DNA from: Stenotrophomonas sp. YIM B06876
Lineage (GTDB): Bacteria > Pseudomonadota > Gammaproteobacteria > Xanthomonadales > Xanthomonadaceae
Reading direction: 5' to 3'
Length of the DNA stretch: 64,000 nucleotides
Assembly (NCBI RefSeq): GCF_030711595.1
Contig: NZ_JAUJUJ010000008.1
Span: 30,165-94,164, forward strand
Position 1 is the stretch's first letter. Every line of letters begins with the position of its first letter. The notes beneath the pieces are model-generated. The model made no database searches, had not been told where the DNA came from, and saw only the letters and a list, made by a program, of their open reading frames with translations. This document shows, one piece after another, positions 16,910-26,320 of the stretch. The translations under genes and the position numbers were made by a program.

Positions 16910-18164
16910 GCGTCGTCACCCGTCCCGGAACCGGCTTGACCTGGTCCAGCTTGGTCCAAATCGGCATGGTGAGGAAGAAGGCAAAGTACAGGAAGGTCAG
17001 TACACGGCCGATGTAGGTTTCATGGATATCGGTGCCGGGACCGGAGCCGATGATCCCCAGCCACACAAAGCAGACCACCAGCGTGCCCAGCATGACCTTG
17101 GAGATCAGGCCGCGATAACGGATCGAGCGCACTTTTGCCCGGTCCAGCCAAGGCACCAGGAACAGGATGGCGATTGCGGAAAACATCACGGCCACCCCGC
17201 CCAGCTTGTTCGGGATCACCCGCAACATCGCGTAATACGGTGTGTAGTACCAGACCGGCTTGATGTGCTCCGGGGTGACCAGACGGTTGGCCTCGGTGAA
17301 GTTGTCATGCTCCAGGAACAGGCCGCCAAAGCCGGGCGCAAAAAAGATGATGAAAGCGGCAATCACCAGCAGCGCGCCGACCCCGACCAGATCCTTGACC
17401 GTGTAGTACGGATGGAAGGGAATGCCATCGGCCGGCGCCAGGGACGACCAGCGATTCCCCTTCGGCCCTTTCTTGATCTCCACGCCATCGGGGTTGTTCG
17501 AGCCCACTTCGTGCAGCGCACCCAGGTGCAGCACCACCAGCAGCAACAGCACCAGCGGCAGGGCGATCACGTGCAGGGCGAAAAAGCGGTTGAGGGTGGC
17601 GTCGGCGGGCAGGTAGTCGCCCATGATCCACTCGGTCAGCCCCGTGCCGATCACCGGAATCGCGCCGAACAGGGAAATGATCACCTTGGCGCCCCAGAAC
17701 GACATCTGTCCCCAGGGCAGCACGTAGCCCATGAACGCCTCGGCCATCAGCACAAGGTAGATCAGCATGCCCAGGATCCACACCAGTTCCCGCGGCTTCT
17801 GGTAGCTGCCGTACATCAGTCCACGGAACATGTGCAGATAGATCACGATGAAAAACAGCGAGGCACCGGTGGAATGCATATAGCGGATCAACCAGCCCCA
17901 ATCGACGTCGCGCATGATGTATTCGATCGATGCGAACGCCTCGGTTGCACTGGGCTTGTAGTGCATGGTCAGGAAGATGCCGGTCAGGATCTGGTTGACC
18001 AGAAGCACCATCGCCAACGAGCCGAAGTAGTACCAGATATTGAAATTCTTCGGCGCGTAGTACTCGCTGACATGCTTGCGGTACACCGGCATCAAACCGG
18101 GCGCGCGCTCATTGACCCAGTTCATCAGGCCATCGGCAGTGCGGGCAAGGATATTGTTGGCCAT
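16902..18164 (-). CDS. petB: cytochrome b of the bc1 complex
   Basis: 420 residues with at least eight hydrophobic helices. Haem-ligating His pairs are present: one of each pair in the YMHSTGAS/YLHMFRG helix, the others in ALHVIALPL and VLHLGALHE. The Qo-site tetrapeptide normally PEWY reads PVWY within HIKPVWYYTPYYAMLR. A C-terminal extension (PIWTKLDQVKPVPGR) follows. Cytochrome b carries the Qo and Qi quinone sites of the proton-pumping complex. It is cotranscribed with petA (three-base gap) and petC. Confidence 0.96.
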   Translation of the reverse strand: MANNILARTADGLMNWVNERAPGLMPVYRKHVSEYYAPKNFNIWYYFGSLAMVLLVNQILTGIFLTMHYKPSATEAFASIEYIMRDVDWGWLIRYMHSTGASLFFIVIYLHMFRGLMYGSYQKPRELVWILGMLIYLVLMAEAFMGYVLPWGQMSFWGAKVIISLFGAIPVIGTGLTEWIMGDYLPADATLNRFFALHVIALPLVLLLLVVLHLGALHEVGSNNPDGVEIKKGPKGNRWSSLAPADGIPFHPYYTVKDLVGVGALLVIAAFIIFFAPGFGGLFLEHDNFTEANRLVTPEHIKPVWYYTPYYAMLRVIPNKLGGVAVMFSAIAILFLVPWLDRAKVRSIRYRGLISKVMLGTLVVCFVWLGIIGSGPGTDIHETYIGRVLTFLYFAFFLTMPIWTKLDQVKPVPGRVTTHD

Positions 18165-18167
18165 GGC

Positions 18168-18788
18168 TTATGCTGCCCCCTGCGGATCAACACCGATGAC
18201 GATGGTGTTGTCGTCCTTGTAGTGATGCGGTGGCACCAGCAGATTGATCGGCGCTGGCACATCCTTGAACACCCGCCCGGACATGTCGAAGCGCGACTTG
18301 TGGCAGGGGCAGAAGTAGCCTCCCTTCCAGTTCGCGTCGTAGGGCTCGGGACGGATTTCGGCGACCATATCGGGGGAACAGCCCAGATGCGTGCACAGCC
18401 CGACCAGAACCGATATCTGCGGCTTGATCGCACGGAACTCCGGATTACCCTTGAGCACATAGGCCGGCTGCTGGTCCTTGACCTCGGATTCGGGGTCGCG
18501 CAACCGCCCGTCAAGCCCATGCAATGCATCAAGGATGGCCTTGGATCGCTTCACGATCCAGATCGGCTGCCCCCGCCACTCCAGTATCAGTCGCTGCCCT
18601 TCCTGCAGGGCGCTGATATCCGCCGTCACCGGAACACCCGCCAGCTTGGCGCGTGCGCTGGGATTCCAGGACTTGATGAAAGGCACTGCCGCGAAACCGA
18701 CCCCGACCGCCCCGACTACTGCCGTGGTGGCGGTGAGAAACCGTCGACGTCCCGTGTTGACTGGATCGTTTACCCCATCGTTGGCCAT
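18168..18788 (-). CDS. petA: Rieske iron-sulfur subunit of the bc1 complex
   Basis: 206 residues. An N-terminal twin-arginine-like RRRFL precedes a single membrane helix (TTAVVGAVGVGFAAVPFIKSW, in parts). The [2Fe-2S] ligands are in CTHLGC and CPCHKSRFD. This fits the usual ubiquinol-cytochrome c reductase Rieske protein of about 200 residues, exported by the Tat route. First gene of petABC. Confidence 0.97.
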   Translation of the reverse strand: MANDGVNDPVNTGRRRFLTATTAVVGAVGVGFAAVPFIKSWNPSARAKLAGVPVTADISALQEGQRLILEWRGQPIWIVKRSKAILDALHGLDGRLRDPESEVKDQQPAYVLKGNPEFRAIKPQISVLVGLCTHLGCSPDMVAEIRPEPYDANWKGGYFCPCHKSRFDMSGRVFKDVPAPINLLVPPHHYKDDNTIVIGVDPQGAA

Positions 18789-18866
18789 CCGGCACTCCGA
18801 TATTGATTAGGTAGCTTGAGGCTGCCCGCGTCCTGGTGGGGGCCAGTGCGCGTTGTATCTTCCCCG

Positions 18867-18896
18867 AGTGTAGCGGAACGCTTAACGGCCGCACAA
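18867..18896 (-). promoter_or_regulatory. candidate sigma-70 promoter of petABC
   Basis: On the minus strand TTGTGC (18891-18896) and TACACT (18867-18872) are separated by 18 bases, about 80 bases before the petA start. Matches to consensus are only three and four of six, so this is tentative. Confidence 0.35.
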
Positions 18897-18946
18897 TGCG
18901 ATAACACTACAGCGCGCGACTTTTGTCACGGGCGGTGGCAACACGG

Positions 18947-19867
18947 TTACTGCGCGGTGCCCGCAATGCCGCGGTAGCGCTCTGCAAGCTGTGCCACACG
19001 CTTTACGTAGTACTGGGTTTCACTGTAGGGGGGAACACCGCCATGACGATCCACCGCGCCTTCGCCGGCGTTGTAGCCGGCCGCGGCGAGCGTCAGGTTG
19101 CCATTGAAGCGCTTGAGCAGCCACGACAGATACTGCACGCCACCGCGGATGTTCTGTGACGCGTCATAGGAGTCGTTGACTCCGAACCGGCGCGCCGTCG
19201 GCGGCATCAACTGCATCAGCCCCTGCGCACCGGCCCGGCTCAGCGCCATGGGATTGAACGCGGATTCGGCGTGGATGATCGCGCGCACGATCGCTTCCTC
19301 GACGCCGAACTCGCGGGCGGCCGAGGCGATCTCGCCCTGATAGGCGGTGGTGTTGAGCCGCACCGATCCGAAGTTGACCCCGGGGTTGGCGCCGCAGGCG
19401 TAGCACTTCTCGATGAAGCTGTAGCGGATGGTGCGCAGCCCGCCGACGCTGGCCACCTGCTGCGGCCGGGTGCTGGTGTAGTGGCGCACCCCGTCTTTCA
19501 TGTAGCTGTAGACCTGCCCGCTGACCACCCGCTGGGTCTTGCTTGGCCTGGCCGGAACCGGCGCGGCCAGCGAATCGGCATCCAAACTTGCCGGGGCGAT
19601 GGATGCTGCCAGCGGAGTCGACGCAGCCGGCGCGGGAGCCGGTGGGATAACCGTGGCCACCGTGGGCGCCGCCGACGGGCGCCGCGGCGGGGTGTGCCGG
19701 GACGGCGTGTAACTGCTGAGCGCACTGCAGCTGGCGCCGCCGATCCGCTTGCTGACATAGCTGGGAATGCCGTCGCCACCGACGCACTTGTACAGCGTGC
19801 CGGCACTGGCGGGCACAGCCGTCAGTGTTGCAAGCAACAGTCCCGATAACCCCAACATCCCCTTCAT
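18947..19867 (-). CDS. periplasmic lytic transglycosylase (SLT domain) with DUF4124-like N-terminus
   Basis: 306 residues. A signal peptide ends in ASAG. A DUF4124-like segment follows (LYKCVGGDGIPSYVSKR, about 24-40), then a Pro/Ala linker. The SLT domain (about 185-300) shows AIIHAESAFNP with catalytic Glu, SRAGAQGLMQLMP, NIRGGVQYL, and AAAGYNAGEGAV. It cleaves glycan strands between MurNAc and GlcNAc to give 1,6-anhydro ends. The ATG at 19867 is chosen because the signal peptide begins there; the frame stays open far upstream only as antisense to miaB. Confidence 0.88.
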   Translation of the reverse strand: MKGMLGLSGLLLATLTAVPASAGTLYKCVGGDGIPSYVSKRIGGASCSALSSYTPSRHTPPRRPSAAPTVATVIPPAPAPAASTPLAASIAPASLDADSLAAPVPARPSKTQRVVSGQVYSYMKDGVRHYTSTRPQQVASVGGLRTIRYSFIEKCYACGANPGVNFGSVRLNTTAYQGEIASAAREFGVEEAIVRAIIHAESAFNPMALSRAGAQGLMQLMPPTARRFGVNDSYDASQNIRGGVQYLSWLLKRFNGNLTLAAAGYNAGEGAVDRHGGVPPYSETQYYVKRVAQLAERYRGIAGTAQ

Positions 19868-20032
19868 GGGCGCAAGTTTCCCCGAAACCGCGGCCAATTG
19901 CCAAGTTGCTGACGCCGCCCCCGCCCTGACCGCCACCGCAGCCGCCGCGCAGCCCGGCCCGCGCGCCGATACAATGGCGCCCTCGTCGCAGCCCCGTGCT
20001 GCCTGCCCGCCCACCCGTCTGGAATAAGCACC

Positions 20033-21481
20033 ATGCCCGGGACCTCCGCCTCTCCCCTGTCGGCCACGGCCGGCTCTGCCGCGCCGGCCACTGAAATGAC
20101 CCCCGCTGAACTGATCCCCCTGCCTGGCGCCAAGCCCCGGGCGTCCGGCCCCGTGCGCGGAAAGCTGTACATCAAGACCCACGGTTGCCAGATGAACGAG
20201 TACGACTCGGCGAAAATGGCCGACGTGCTGGCCGCTTCCGAGGGCCTGGAACTGACTGACAACCCGGAAGAAGCCGACGTGGTGCTGGTCAACACCTGTT
20301 CGATCCGCGAAAAGGCACAGGAAAAGGTGTTCAGCCAGCTGGGCCGCTGGAAGGCGCTCAAGGCCGGCGGCAAGCCGGTGATCATCGGCGTCGGCGGTTG
20401 CGTGGCCTCGCAGGAAGGCGAAGCCATCGTCAAGCGCGCGCCCTACGTGGACCTGGTGTTCGGGCCGCAGACGTTGCACCGGCTGCCGGAACTGATCCGC
20501 CAGCGCCGCGAGTCGGGCAACCCGCAGGTGGACATCAGCTTTCCGGAAATCGAGAAGTTCGACCGCCTGCCCGAGCCGCGCGCCGACGGCCCTTCGGCAT
20601 TCGTGTCGATCATGGAGGGCTGTTCCAAATACTGCTCGTTCTGCGTGGTGCCCTACACCCGCGGCACCGAGGTCAGCCGTCCGTTCGAGGACGTACTGGT
20701 GGAAGTGGCGCAGCTGGCGGCCCAGGGCGTGCGCGAGATCAACCTGCTCGGGCAGAACGTCAATGCCTATCGTGGTCCTTACGGCGAAGGCGAAGTCGCC
20801 GACCTGGGCTTGCTGATCCGCACCATCGCCGAGATCGATGGCATCGGCCGCATCCGTTTCACCACCTCGCACCCGCTGGAGTTCTCCGATTCGCTGATCG
20901 ATGCCTATCGCGATGTGCCGCAGCTGGCCAACTATCTGCACCTGCCGGTGCAGGCCGGCAGCGACCGCATCCTCAGCGCCATGAAGCGCGGCTACACCGC
21001 GCTGGAGTTCAAGGCCAGGATCCGCAAGCTGCGCGCGGTGCGCCCGGACATCTCGATCAGCTCGGACTTCATCGTCGGTTTTCCCGGCGAGACCGACGCC
21101 GACTTCGAAAAAACCATGAAACTGATCGAGGACGTGGGCTTCGACCAGAGCTTCTCCTTCATCTATTCGCGCCGCCCGGGCACCCCGGCGGCCGACCTGG
21201 AAGACACCACCCCGGATGCCGAGAAGCACGCCCGGCTGTCGCGGCTGCAGGCGCATATCAATGCGCATGCCGCTGGCATCTCCCAGGCGATGGTGGGCAG
21301 CGTGCAGCGCGTGCTGGTCGAAGGGCCTTCGCGCAAGGACCCGAACGAGCTGACCGGCAAGACCGAGAACATGCGCTCGGTGAACTTCGCCGGCCCCCCG
21401 CGTCTGGTCGGCCAGTTCGTCGATGTGCTGATCACCGAGGCGCTGAGCAACTCGCTGCGCGGGCGCCTCGTCGCCGCCTGA
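20033..21481 (+). CDS. miaB: tRNA-2-methylthio-N6-dimethylallyladenosine synthase
   Basis: 482 residues. It has an N-terminal MTTase domain with Cys52 (HGCQMN), Cys89 (NTCSIR) and Cys123 (GGCVAS). The radical-SAM core holds CSKYCSFC (Cys197, 201, 204), and a C-terminal TRAM domain includes ENMRSVNF. It adds the methylthio group to i6A37 of tRNAs. An extra ~40-residue Ala/Pro-rich N-terminal stretch precedes the conserved start. In many gammaproteobacteria miaB is followed directly by ybeZ; here about 3.9 kb with a reversed ABC operon intervenes. Confidence 0.97.
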   Translation: MPGTSASPLSATAGSAAPATEMTPAELIPLPGAKPRASGPVRGKLYIKTHGCQMNEYDSAKMADVLAASEGLELTDNPEEADVVLVNTCSIREKAQEKVFSQLGRWKALKAGGKPVIIGVGGCVASQEGEAIVKRAPYVDLVFGPQTLHRLPELIRQRRESGNPQVDISFPEIEKFDRLPEPRADGPSAFVSIMEGCSKYCSFCVVPYTRGTEVSRPFEDVLVEVAQLAAQGVREINLLGQNVNAYRGPYGEGEVADLGLLIRTIAEIDGIGRIRFTTSHPLEFSDSLIDAYRDVPQLANYLHLPVQAGSDRILSAMKRGYTALEFKARIRKLRAVRPDISISSDFIVGFPGETDADFEKTMKLIEDVGFDQSFSFIYSRRPGTPAADLEDTTPDAEKHARLSRLQAHINAHAAGISQAMVGSVQRVLVEGPSRKDPNELTGKTENMRSVNFAGPPRLVGQFVDVLITEALSNSLRGRLVAA

Positions 21482-21578
21482 CCCGGCACCTGCCCGCGTC
21501 GGCCGGATCATCCCGGCCGACGCTGGCGGTATTTTCACCACACCTTCGAAAGCATTGGCGCGGCTGGGTTGCCGCGAC

Positions 21579-21624
21579 TTGTCCACACGTTTGCCCAGCC
21601 GCGGTCCACAAGCGGTGTGGAGAA
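21579..21624. repeat. cluster of three DnaA-box-like nonamers
   Basis: TTGTCCACA (21579-21587, plus), CGGTCCACA (21602-21610, plus) and the complement of TTCTCCACA (21616-21624, minus) fall within 46 bases in the miaB/ABC-permease gap. Each differs from TTATCCACA by one to three bases. A similar set lies beyond the other end of the ABC operon. Confidence 0.35.
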
Positions 21625-21755
21625 GTCCGGCGGTCGACGCGGTTGCCTGCCGGTTGGCCGTTCCGCTGCGTGGTCCGGGGTTCGCCAGCAGTCGAGGCGG
21701 CCCGGCCCAGCCATGCGCATTGCCTGCAGCCACCGGCTAGGCGCGATGACGGCGC

Positions 21756-22871
21756 TCAGTCCAGCCGTTTGCGGAAGCGCAGGATCGCCAGCGTCATCAT
21801 CACCCCGATGAAGGCCAGCAGCGCCAGCACCTCCGGCCACAATTCCCACAACCGCGCGCCACGCAGCATGATGCCGCGCACCAGCCGCAGGAAATGCGTC
21901 AGCGGCAACACCTCGGCCACCCATTGCACCACGCGCGGCATGCCGGCAAACGGAAACATGAAACCGGACAGCAGGATCGATGGCAGGAACACGAACATCG
22001 TCATCTGCATCGCCTGGAACTGCGACTGCGCCTTGGTCGAGATCAACAGGCCCAGGGCCAGGTTGGCGGTGATCAGCAGCAGCGCCGCCAGATACACATC
22101 CAGCACGCTGCCGCGCACCGGCACGTCGAACAGCCACATCCCCAGCAACAGCACCAGCGTGGTCTGGATAATGCCGATCGCCACGTAGGGCAGCACCTTG
22201 CCGATCATCAGCTCGCTGCGGCCGAGCGGTGTGGCGATCAACAGTTCCATGTTGCCGCGTTCGCGCTCGCGCACGATCGACACCGCGGTGAACATCACCA
22301 TGGTCATGGTGAGGATGATGCCGATCAGGCCCGGCACGATGTTCACCGCCGAGCGCCGCTGCGGATTGTAGAACGCGACCACGCTGATCTGGCCCGCGCC
22401 GGCGATCGCACCGGACCGCAGTGGCCGGTCATTGCTGACCGGAGTCGTGTCCAGTGGCACCTGCGCCAGCTGGATCGCCGCGCTTTGCACCACCGTGTCG
22501 CTGCCATCGACCAGCACCTGCACCGCCTCGCGCCCTTCGAACCGGCGCCGCTCGAAATCCGGCGGAATCACCACACCGATGCTGATCTCGCCGCGCCGCA
22601 GCGCCGCCATCAGCTGCTGCGGCGTATCCACCCGCAGTTTTGGCGCGATCACGCCGCTGGCCAGCATGTCCATCACCAGCGCGCGCGAGGCCGAGGTATC
22701 GGCCTGGTCGGCGATACCGGTATCCAGGTGGCGCAGGTTGAGATTGATGGCGTACCCGAACAGCACCAGCTGCATCACCGGGATGCCGATGATCATCGCC
22801 AGGGTGATGCGATCGCGGCGCAGTTGCCGCAACTCCTTGAGCACGATCGCACCCAGCCGGCGCGGGTTCAT
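21756..22871 (-). CDS. ABC-2 type exporter permease (YbhR/YbhS-like)
   Basis: 371 residues. One N-terminal membrane helix (MIIGIPVMQLVLFGYAIN) and a large periplasmic loop (about 45-170) precede five more helices. Motifs MVMFTAVSIVRERERGNMELL (in parts) and LPSILLSGFMFPFAGMP are characteristic of the YadH/YbhR permeases. It should form the membrane channel with the ATPase encoded just upstream. Only one permease gene is present, so a homodimer is likely, unlike ybhS-ybhR. It overlaps the ATPase gene by four bases. Confidence 0.9.
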   Translation of the reverse strand: MNPRRLGAIVLKELRQLRRDRITLAMIIGIPVMQLVLFGYAINLNLRHLDTGIADQADTSASRALVMDMLASGVIAPKLRVDTPQQLMAALRRGEISIGVVIPPDFERRRFEGREAVQVLVDGSDTVVQSAAIQLAQVPLDTTPVSNDRPLRSGAIAGAGQISVVAFYNPQRRSAVNIVPGLIGIILTMTMVMFTAVSIVRERERGNMELLIATPLGRSELMIGKVLPYVAIGIIQTTLVLLLGMWLFDVPVRGSVLDVYLAALLLITANLALGLLISTKAQSQFQAMQMTMFVFLPSILLSGFMFPFAGMPRVVQWVAEVLPLTHFLRLVRGIMLRGARLWELWPEVLALLAFIGVMMTLAILRFRKRLD

Positions 22872-23869
22872 GGGCCTGGCTCCGCTGCGCCGTGCCGCTG
22901 GGCCTGGCGACCGCGTGTGGCCGACACGAACACGTCTTCCAGATTGGCCGGTACCGGTGTCACCTGCCCTTCCAGCCCGGCACTGAGCAGTGCCTGCTGC
23001 AGCTGGTCGAGGCTGCCGCCCCCGCGATCGAGCAGCACCCGCAACGTGTTGCCGATCTGGGCCACGCTGAGCACGCCGGCCAGCGTGGCCAGCACGCGCT
23101 GCACCTGCCGCGGCTGCGCGGCGCCGACCTCCAGCGTGCGCCCGTGCAGTGCGGCAGTCAGCTGCGCGGGCGTGCCATCGGCGACCAGCACGCCCTGGTC
23201 GAGGATCGCCAGGCGATGGCAGCGTTCGGCCTCGTCCATGTAATGGGTGGAGACCAGCAAGGTGCTACCGGCGTCGGCCAGGTCGAAGAGCTTTTCCCAG
23301 AAATCGCGGCGCGATTCGGGATCGACCGCACTGGTCGGCTCGTCCAGGAACAGCAGCTCGGGCTGGTGGATCACCGCGGCAGCCAGTGCCAGCCGCTGCC
23401 GCTGGCCGCCACTGAGGGTGCCGGCCAGTTGCGTCTGGCAATCCTGCAGGTGGAACTGTCCGGCCAGATCATCGATGCGGCGGGCCGTGGCAGCACGCGG
23501 CACGCCCTGCACCGCGGCGAGGAATTCCAGGTTCTCGCGGATGCTGAGGTCTTCAAACAAGGAAAAGCGCTGGGTCATGTAGCCGATCCGCCGGCGCAAC
23601 GCCTCGGCCTGCTCGGGAATGCGCAGGCCGAGCACCTCGATCTCGCCGGCGCAGGGGGTGAGCAGCCCACACAGCATGCGGATGGTGGTCGACTTGCCCG
23701 ATCCGTTGGGCCCAAGAAAGCCGTAGACCTGCCCGCGCGGCACGCTGAGGTCGACCCTGTCGACTGCCACCAGGTTACCGAAGCGCTTGCTCAGCCCGCG
23801 CACGCGGATCGCAAGCCCCGCGGAATCGGCGCCGCCCGCGTCAGCCCGGACAGGTATCGCCGGGTTCAA
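22868..23869 (-). CDS. ABC exporter ATP-binding protein
   Basis: 333 residues. Walker A GPNGSGKST (54-62), signature LSGGQRQRL, Walker B ELLFLDEPTSAVDP and the H-loop STHYMDEAERC are intact. The C-terminal ~90 residues (TLEVGAAQPRQVQRVLATLAG) form the DUF4162-like extension common in ABC-2 exporters. It is translationally coupled to the adaptor gene before it and the permease gene after it (four-base overlaps), so this is a three-gene operon. Confidence 0.92.
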   Translation of the reverse strand: MNPAIPVRADAGGADSAGLAIRVRGLSKRFGNLVAVDRVDLSVPRGQVYGFLGPNGSGKSTTIRMLCGLLTPCAGEIEVLGLRIPEQAEALRRRIGYMTQRFSLFEDLSIRENLEFLAAVQGVPRAATARRIDDLAGQFHLQDCQTQLAGTLSGGQRQRLALAAAVIHQPELLFLDEPTSAVDPESRRDFWEKLFDLADAGSTLLVSTHYMDEAERCHRLAILDQGVLVADGTPAQLTAALHGRTLEVGAAQPRQVQRVLATLAGVLSVAQIGNTLRVLLDRGGGSLDQLQQALLSAGLEGQVTPVPANLEDVFVSATRGRQAQRHGAAEPGP

Positions 23870-24858
23870 AACACAACCTGCACGGGTACCCCCGCCGGCA
23901 ACTGCGCCATGCGCGCGGCGGCGTTGTCGGCGGTCAGTTCGATCTCGGCCAACCAGCTCAAGCGCGAGACATCGGCGCCACTGAGCGCGTAGTACGGCGT
24001 GAAATCCGGATCGCTGCGGATGCTGCGCACCCGTCCGGCAAACGTACCCTCGCGTCCCTGCAGCTGGATCCGTGCGGCCTGCCCCACGCTGACCTTCAAA
24101 CGCAACGACTGCGGCAGGTAGACGCGCGCATAGGGGCGCTCGCCGACCAGCATCACCACCAGCGGTGCACCGACCGGGGCTTGATCGCCGAGCCGGTACG
24201 GCAGCGCATCGATCCGCCCGGCGCGTGGCGCCACCAGGTCCAGTTTCTGCAGCGTCACGGTTTGCCCTTCCACCTGCGCCTGCACCGCGCGCAGCGCCGC
24301 TTCGCCCTGTGCGATGTCTTCGGCACGGGAGCCATGCTCCAGCACCAGCAATGCCTGCTCGGCCGCATGCATCAACCCTTGCGCATTGCCCGCCGCGGCG
24401 CGCGCGGTGTCGACATCAGCGGCGGCGACCAGCTGCTGCCGCCCCAGCGGTTGCAGCCGGGCATAGTACGCGGCGGCGGTGGCGGCCTGCGCGCGCGCGG
24501 CGGCCAGATTGGCACGTGCCTGGGCGATGGTTTCGGGCCGGGGGCCGCGCTGCAGTTCCTCCAGCGCTTGCGCGGCCTGCCGGGACTGCGCCTGCAGCGC
24601 CTGCAGCTGCGCCGCGGTGCGGGTTGGTTCCAGTTGCAGCAGCGGGGTACCGGCGCTGACGCGCTGGCCCTCGCGCACATGCACCGCCACGATCTGCTCC
24701 ATGGCGGGCGCCGGCACGCTGATGCGATCCCACTCCAGCGTGCCCAGCGCCGGCTCCCCGGCGGCCTGGCAACCCGCCAGCAGCGCCAGCATGCCGGCCA
24801 GCCACCACCGTCCGGACGTCCTCGCCGCTGCACTGCCGTGCGCATTGGCGGCACTGTC
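23866..24858 (-). CDS. HlyD/EmrA-type membrane-fusion lipoprotein
   Basis: About 330 residues. The lipobox LLAGC lies at about 18-22 of the form starting at 24858. A lipoyl half-motif (VHVREGQRVSAGTPLLQLEP) follows, then a long Ala/Gln-rich alpha-hairpin (about 75-180) and the returning lipoyl half with RAGRIDALPYRLGDQAPVGAPL (in parts). It bridges the ABC permease to an outer-membrane channel such as TolC, which is not encoded here. The set resembles YbhG-YbhF-YbhS/R, but without the TetR regulator. The start is uncertain, since the frame is open further upstream. Confidence 0.85.
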   Translation of the reverse strand, partial: DSAANAHGSAAARTSGRWWLAGMLALLAGCQAAGEPALGTLEWDRISVPAPAMEQIVAVHVREGQRVSAGTPLLQLEPTRTAAQLQALQAQSRQAAQALEELQRGPRPETIAQARANLAAARAQAATAAAYYARLQPLGRQQLVAAADVDTARAAAGNAQGLMHAAEQALLVLEHGSRAEDIAQGEAALRAVQAQVEGQTVTLQKLDLVAPRAGRIDALPYRLGDQAPVGAPLVVMLVGERPYARVYLPQSLRLKVSVGQAARIQLQGREGTFAGRVRSIRSDPDFTPYYALSGADVSRLSWLAEIELTADNAAARMAQLPAGVPVQVVF

Positions 24859-25333
24859 CATGCAGGCGCACAGGCACGCCTCCGTGTCATGGGAACCGCG
24901 CACCTGCGGAATATCGATCCTGATCACAAAATGATCACCCGTCGGAAAGCATTGAAGTGATTGACGCCTGAACAATTATCCACAGCTTTGGCCACCGTCT
25001 GCCCACAGCCACTGTGGATGAAACCCGATACCGCAGCTGTGAAGCCCGCCCGGTTGAAAAGCCCCCTCCGCGGCAATGGTCCGTGCCCGCAGTTTCCCTT
25101 TTCCCGCCTCATGCCGCACGACAGCCTGGCACCGGTGTTTATCCCATGAGCTGCTCCGGTGTATGCCCGTCGCACAGGCCGCTCCACGGCATGCCGCATC
25201 CGGGCGCAAAACACCCCGGACACTGCGGTGCCGTGGCCGCCGCGCGGTAGCCGTCGCAGGGCGCCCGCGCTACCCTGTGGTTCCTTCCCCCAGCTTGCGG
25301 CCCGGTCTGTTGGACTGGCGGTCGCCGGATGCA
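24859..25333. other. 475-base intergenic region between the ABC adaptor gene and ybeZ
   Basis: No gene is supported here. It contains a perfect DnaA-box nonamer TTATCCACA (24976-24984) and an inverted 8-mer pair, ATCCACAG (24978-24985) and CTGTGGAT (25012-25019). CCACAG-CCA-CTGTGG (25003-25017) lies just inside. Promoters for the divergent ABC operon and for ybeZ must lie here, but no clear -35/-10 pair stands out. Short antisense frames have unlikely composition. Confidence 0.6.
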
Positions 25334-26320
25334 ATGACCGCCTTGGCACAACACGATTTCACCCTTGAACCTGTCGACAACGAGCGCCTGGCCAACCTGG
25401 CCGGTCCGTTTGACGAACACCTTCGCCAGATCGAACTGAAGCTGGGCGTGGAAGTGGCCAATCGCGGCCACATATTCCGCCTGACCGGCCCCAAAAAAGC
25501 CGTGACTGAAGCTGAAAAACTGATCCGTGCGCTGTATGAGGAAGCGGCCCAGACCGTGTTCGACAGCCATGCCATCCATCTGCGGTTGAATGATGCGCAC
25601 CTGGAACAGGTGGCCGAGCGTGCTTACGAGGCCCAGGAAGTGGCGATCAAGGTCAAGCGCGGCACCGTGCGCGGGCGCGGCGCCAACCAGTCCAGATACC
25701 TGCACCAGATCACCACCCACGACATCAACTTCGGGATTGGCCCGGCCGGTACCGGCAAGACCTTCCTGGCCGTGGCCAGCGCCGTGGAAGCGTTGAACGA
25801 ATCGCGGGTGCAGCGCCTGATCCTGGTGCGCCCGGCGGTGGAGGCCGGCGAGAAGCTGGGCTTCCTGCCCGGCGACCTGAGCCAGAAGGTCGACCCCTAT
25901 CTGCGCCCGCTCTACGACGCCCTGTATGAAATGTTGGGCGTGGAAAAAGTGCTCAAGCTGCTGGAAAGGAACGTCATCGAGATCGCGCCGCTGGCCTATA
26001 TGCGCGGACGCACGCTCAACGACGCCTACGTGATCCTGGACGAGGCGCAGAACACCACCATCGAGCAGATGAAGATGTTCCTGACCCGACTCGGCTTCGG
26101 CTCCACCGCGGTGGTCACCGGCGACCTGACCCAGACCGACCTGCCCAAGCATGTGCGTTCGGGCCTGCGCGATGCCATCGACGTGCTGCACGATGTCGAC
26201 GGCGTCAGCTTCACCTTCTTCGACGCGCGCGACGTGGTCCGCCATCCGCTGGTGGCGCGCATCGTCAGCGCCTACGACCGTCGCGACCTGCACCAGGTGC
26301 AGCCTGGAGTGAACCCGTGA
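25334..26320 (+). CDS. ybeZ: PhoH-like ATPase YbeZ (PhoL)
   Basis: 328 residues. An N-terminal KH-like region (about 20-110) precedes the P-loop [12 protein letters not shown], the Walker [11 protein letters not shown] and the GDLTQTDLP sensor motif. YbeZ works with YbeY in rRNA maturation and ribosome quality control. ATG 25334 is chosen because the conserved protein begins there. The stop overlaps the GTG start of ybeY by four bases. Confidence 0.95.
   Translation: MTALAQHDFTLEPVDNERLANLAGPFDEHLRQIELKLGVEVANRGHIFRLTGPKKAVTEAEKLIRALYEEAAQTVFDSHAIHLRLNDAHLEQVAERAYEAQEVAIKVKRGTVRGRGANQSRYLHQITTHDINFGIGPAGTGKTFLAVASAVEALNESRVQRLILVRPAVEAGEKLGFLPGDLSQKVDPYLRPLYDALYEMLGVEKVLKLLERNVIEIAPLAYMRGRTLNDAYVILDEAQNTTIEQMKMFLTRLGFGSTAVVTGDLTQTDLPKHVRSGLRDAIDVLHDVDGVSFTFFDARDVVRHPLVARIVSAYDRRDLHQVQPGVNP

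Noticed and set aside
18947..21733. A 2.8-kb open frame on the minus strand running across miaB
   Set aside because: Only its 3' third (18947-19867) has protein-family features and a signal peptide. The rest is antisense to miaB and reflects GC-rich third positions.
21579..25021. Chromosome replication origin
   Set aside because: DnaA-box-like nonamers are present, but there is no dnaA/dnaN/gyrB context and no AT-rich unwinding region.
24924..25349. A 141-codon minus-strand frame in the ABC-ybeZ gap
   Set aside because: No ribosome-binding site, no family features, and it overlaps the likely promoter region and the ybeZ start.
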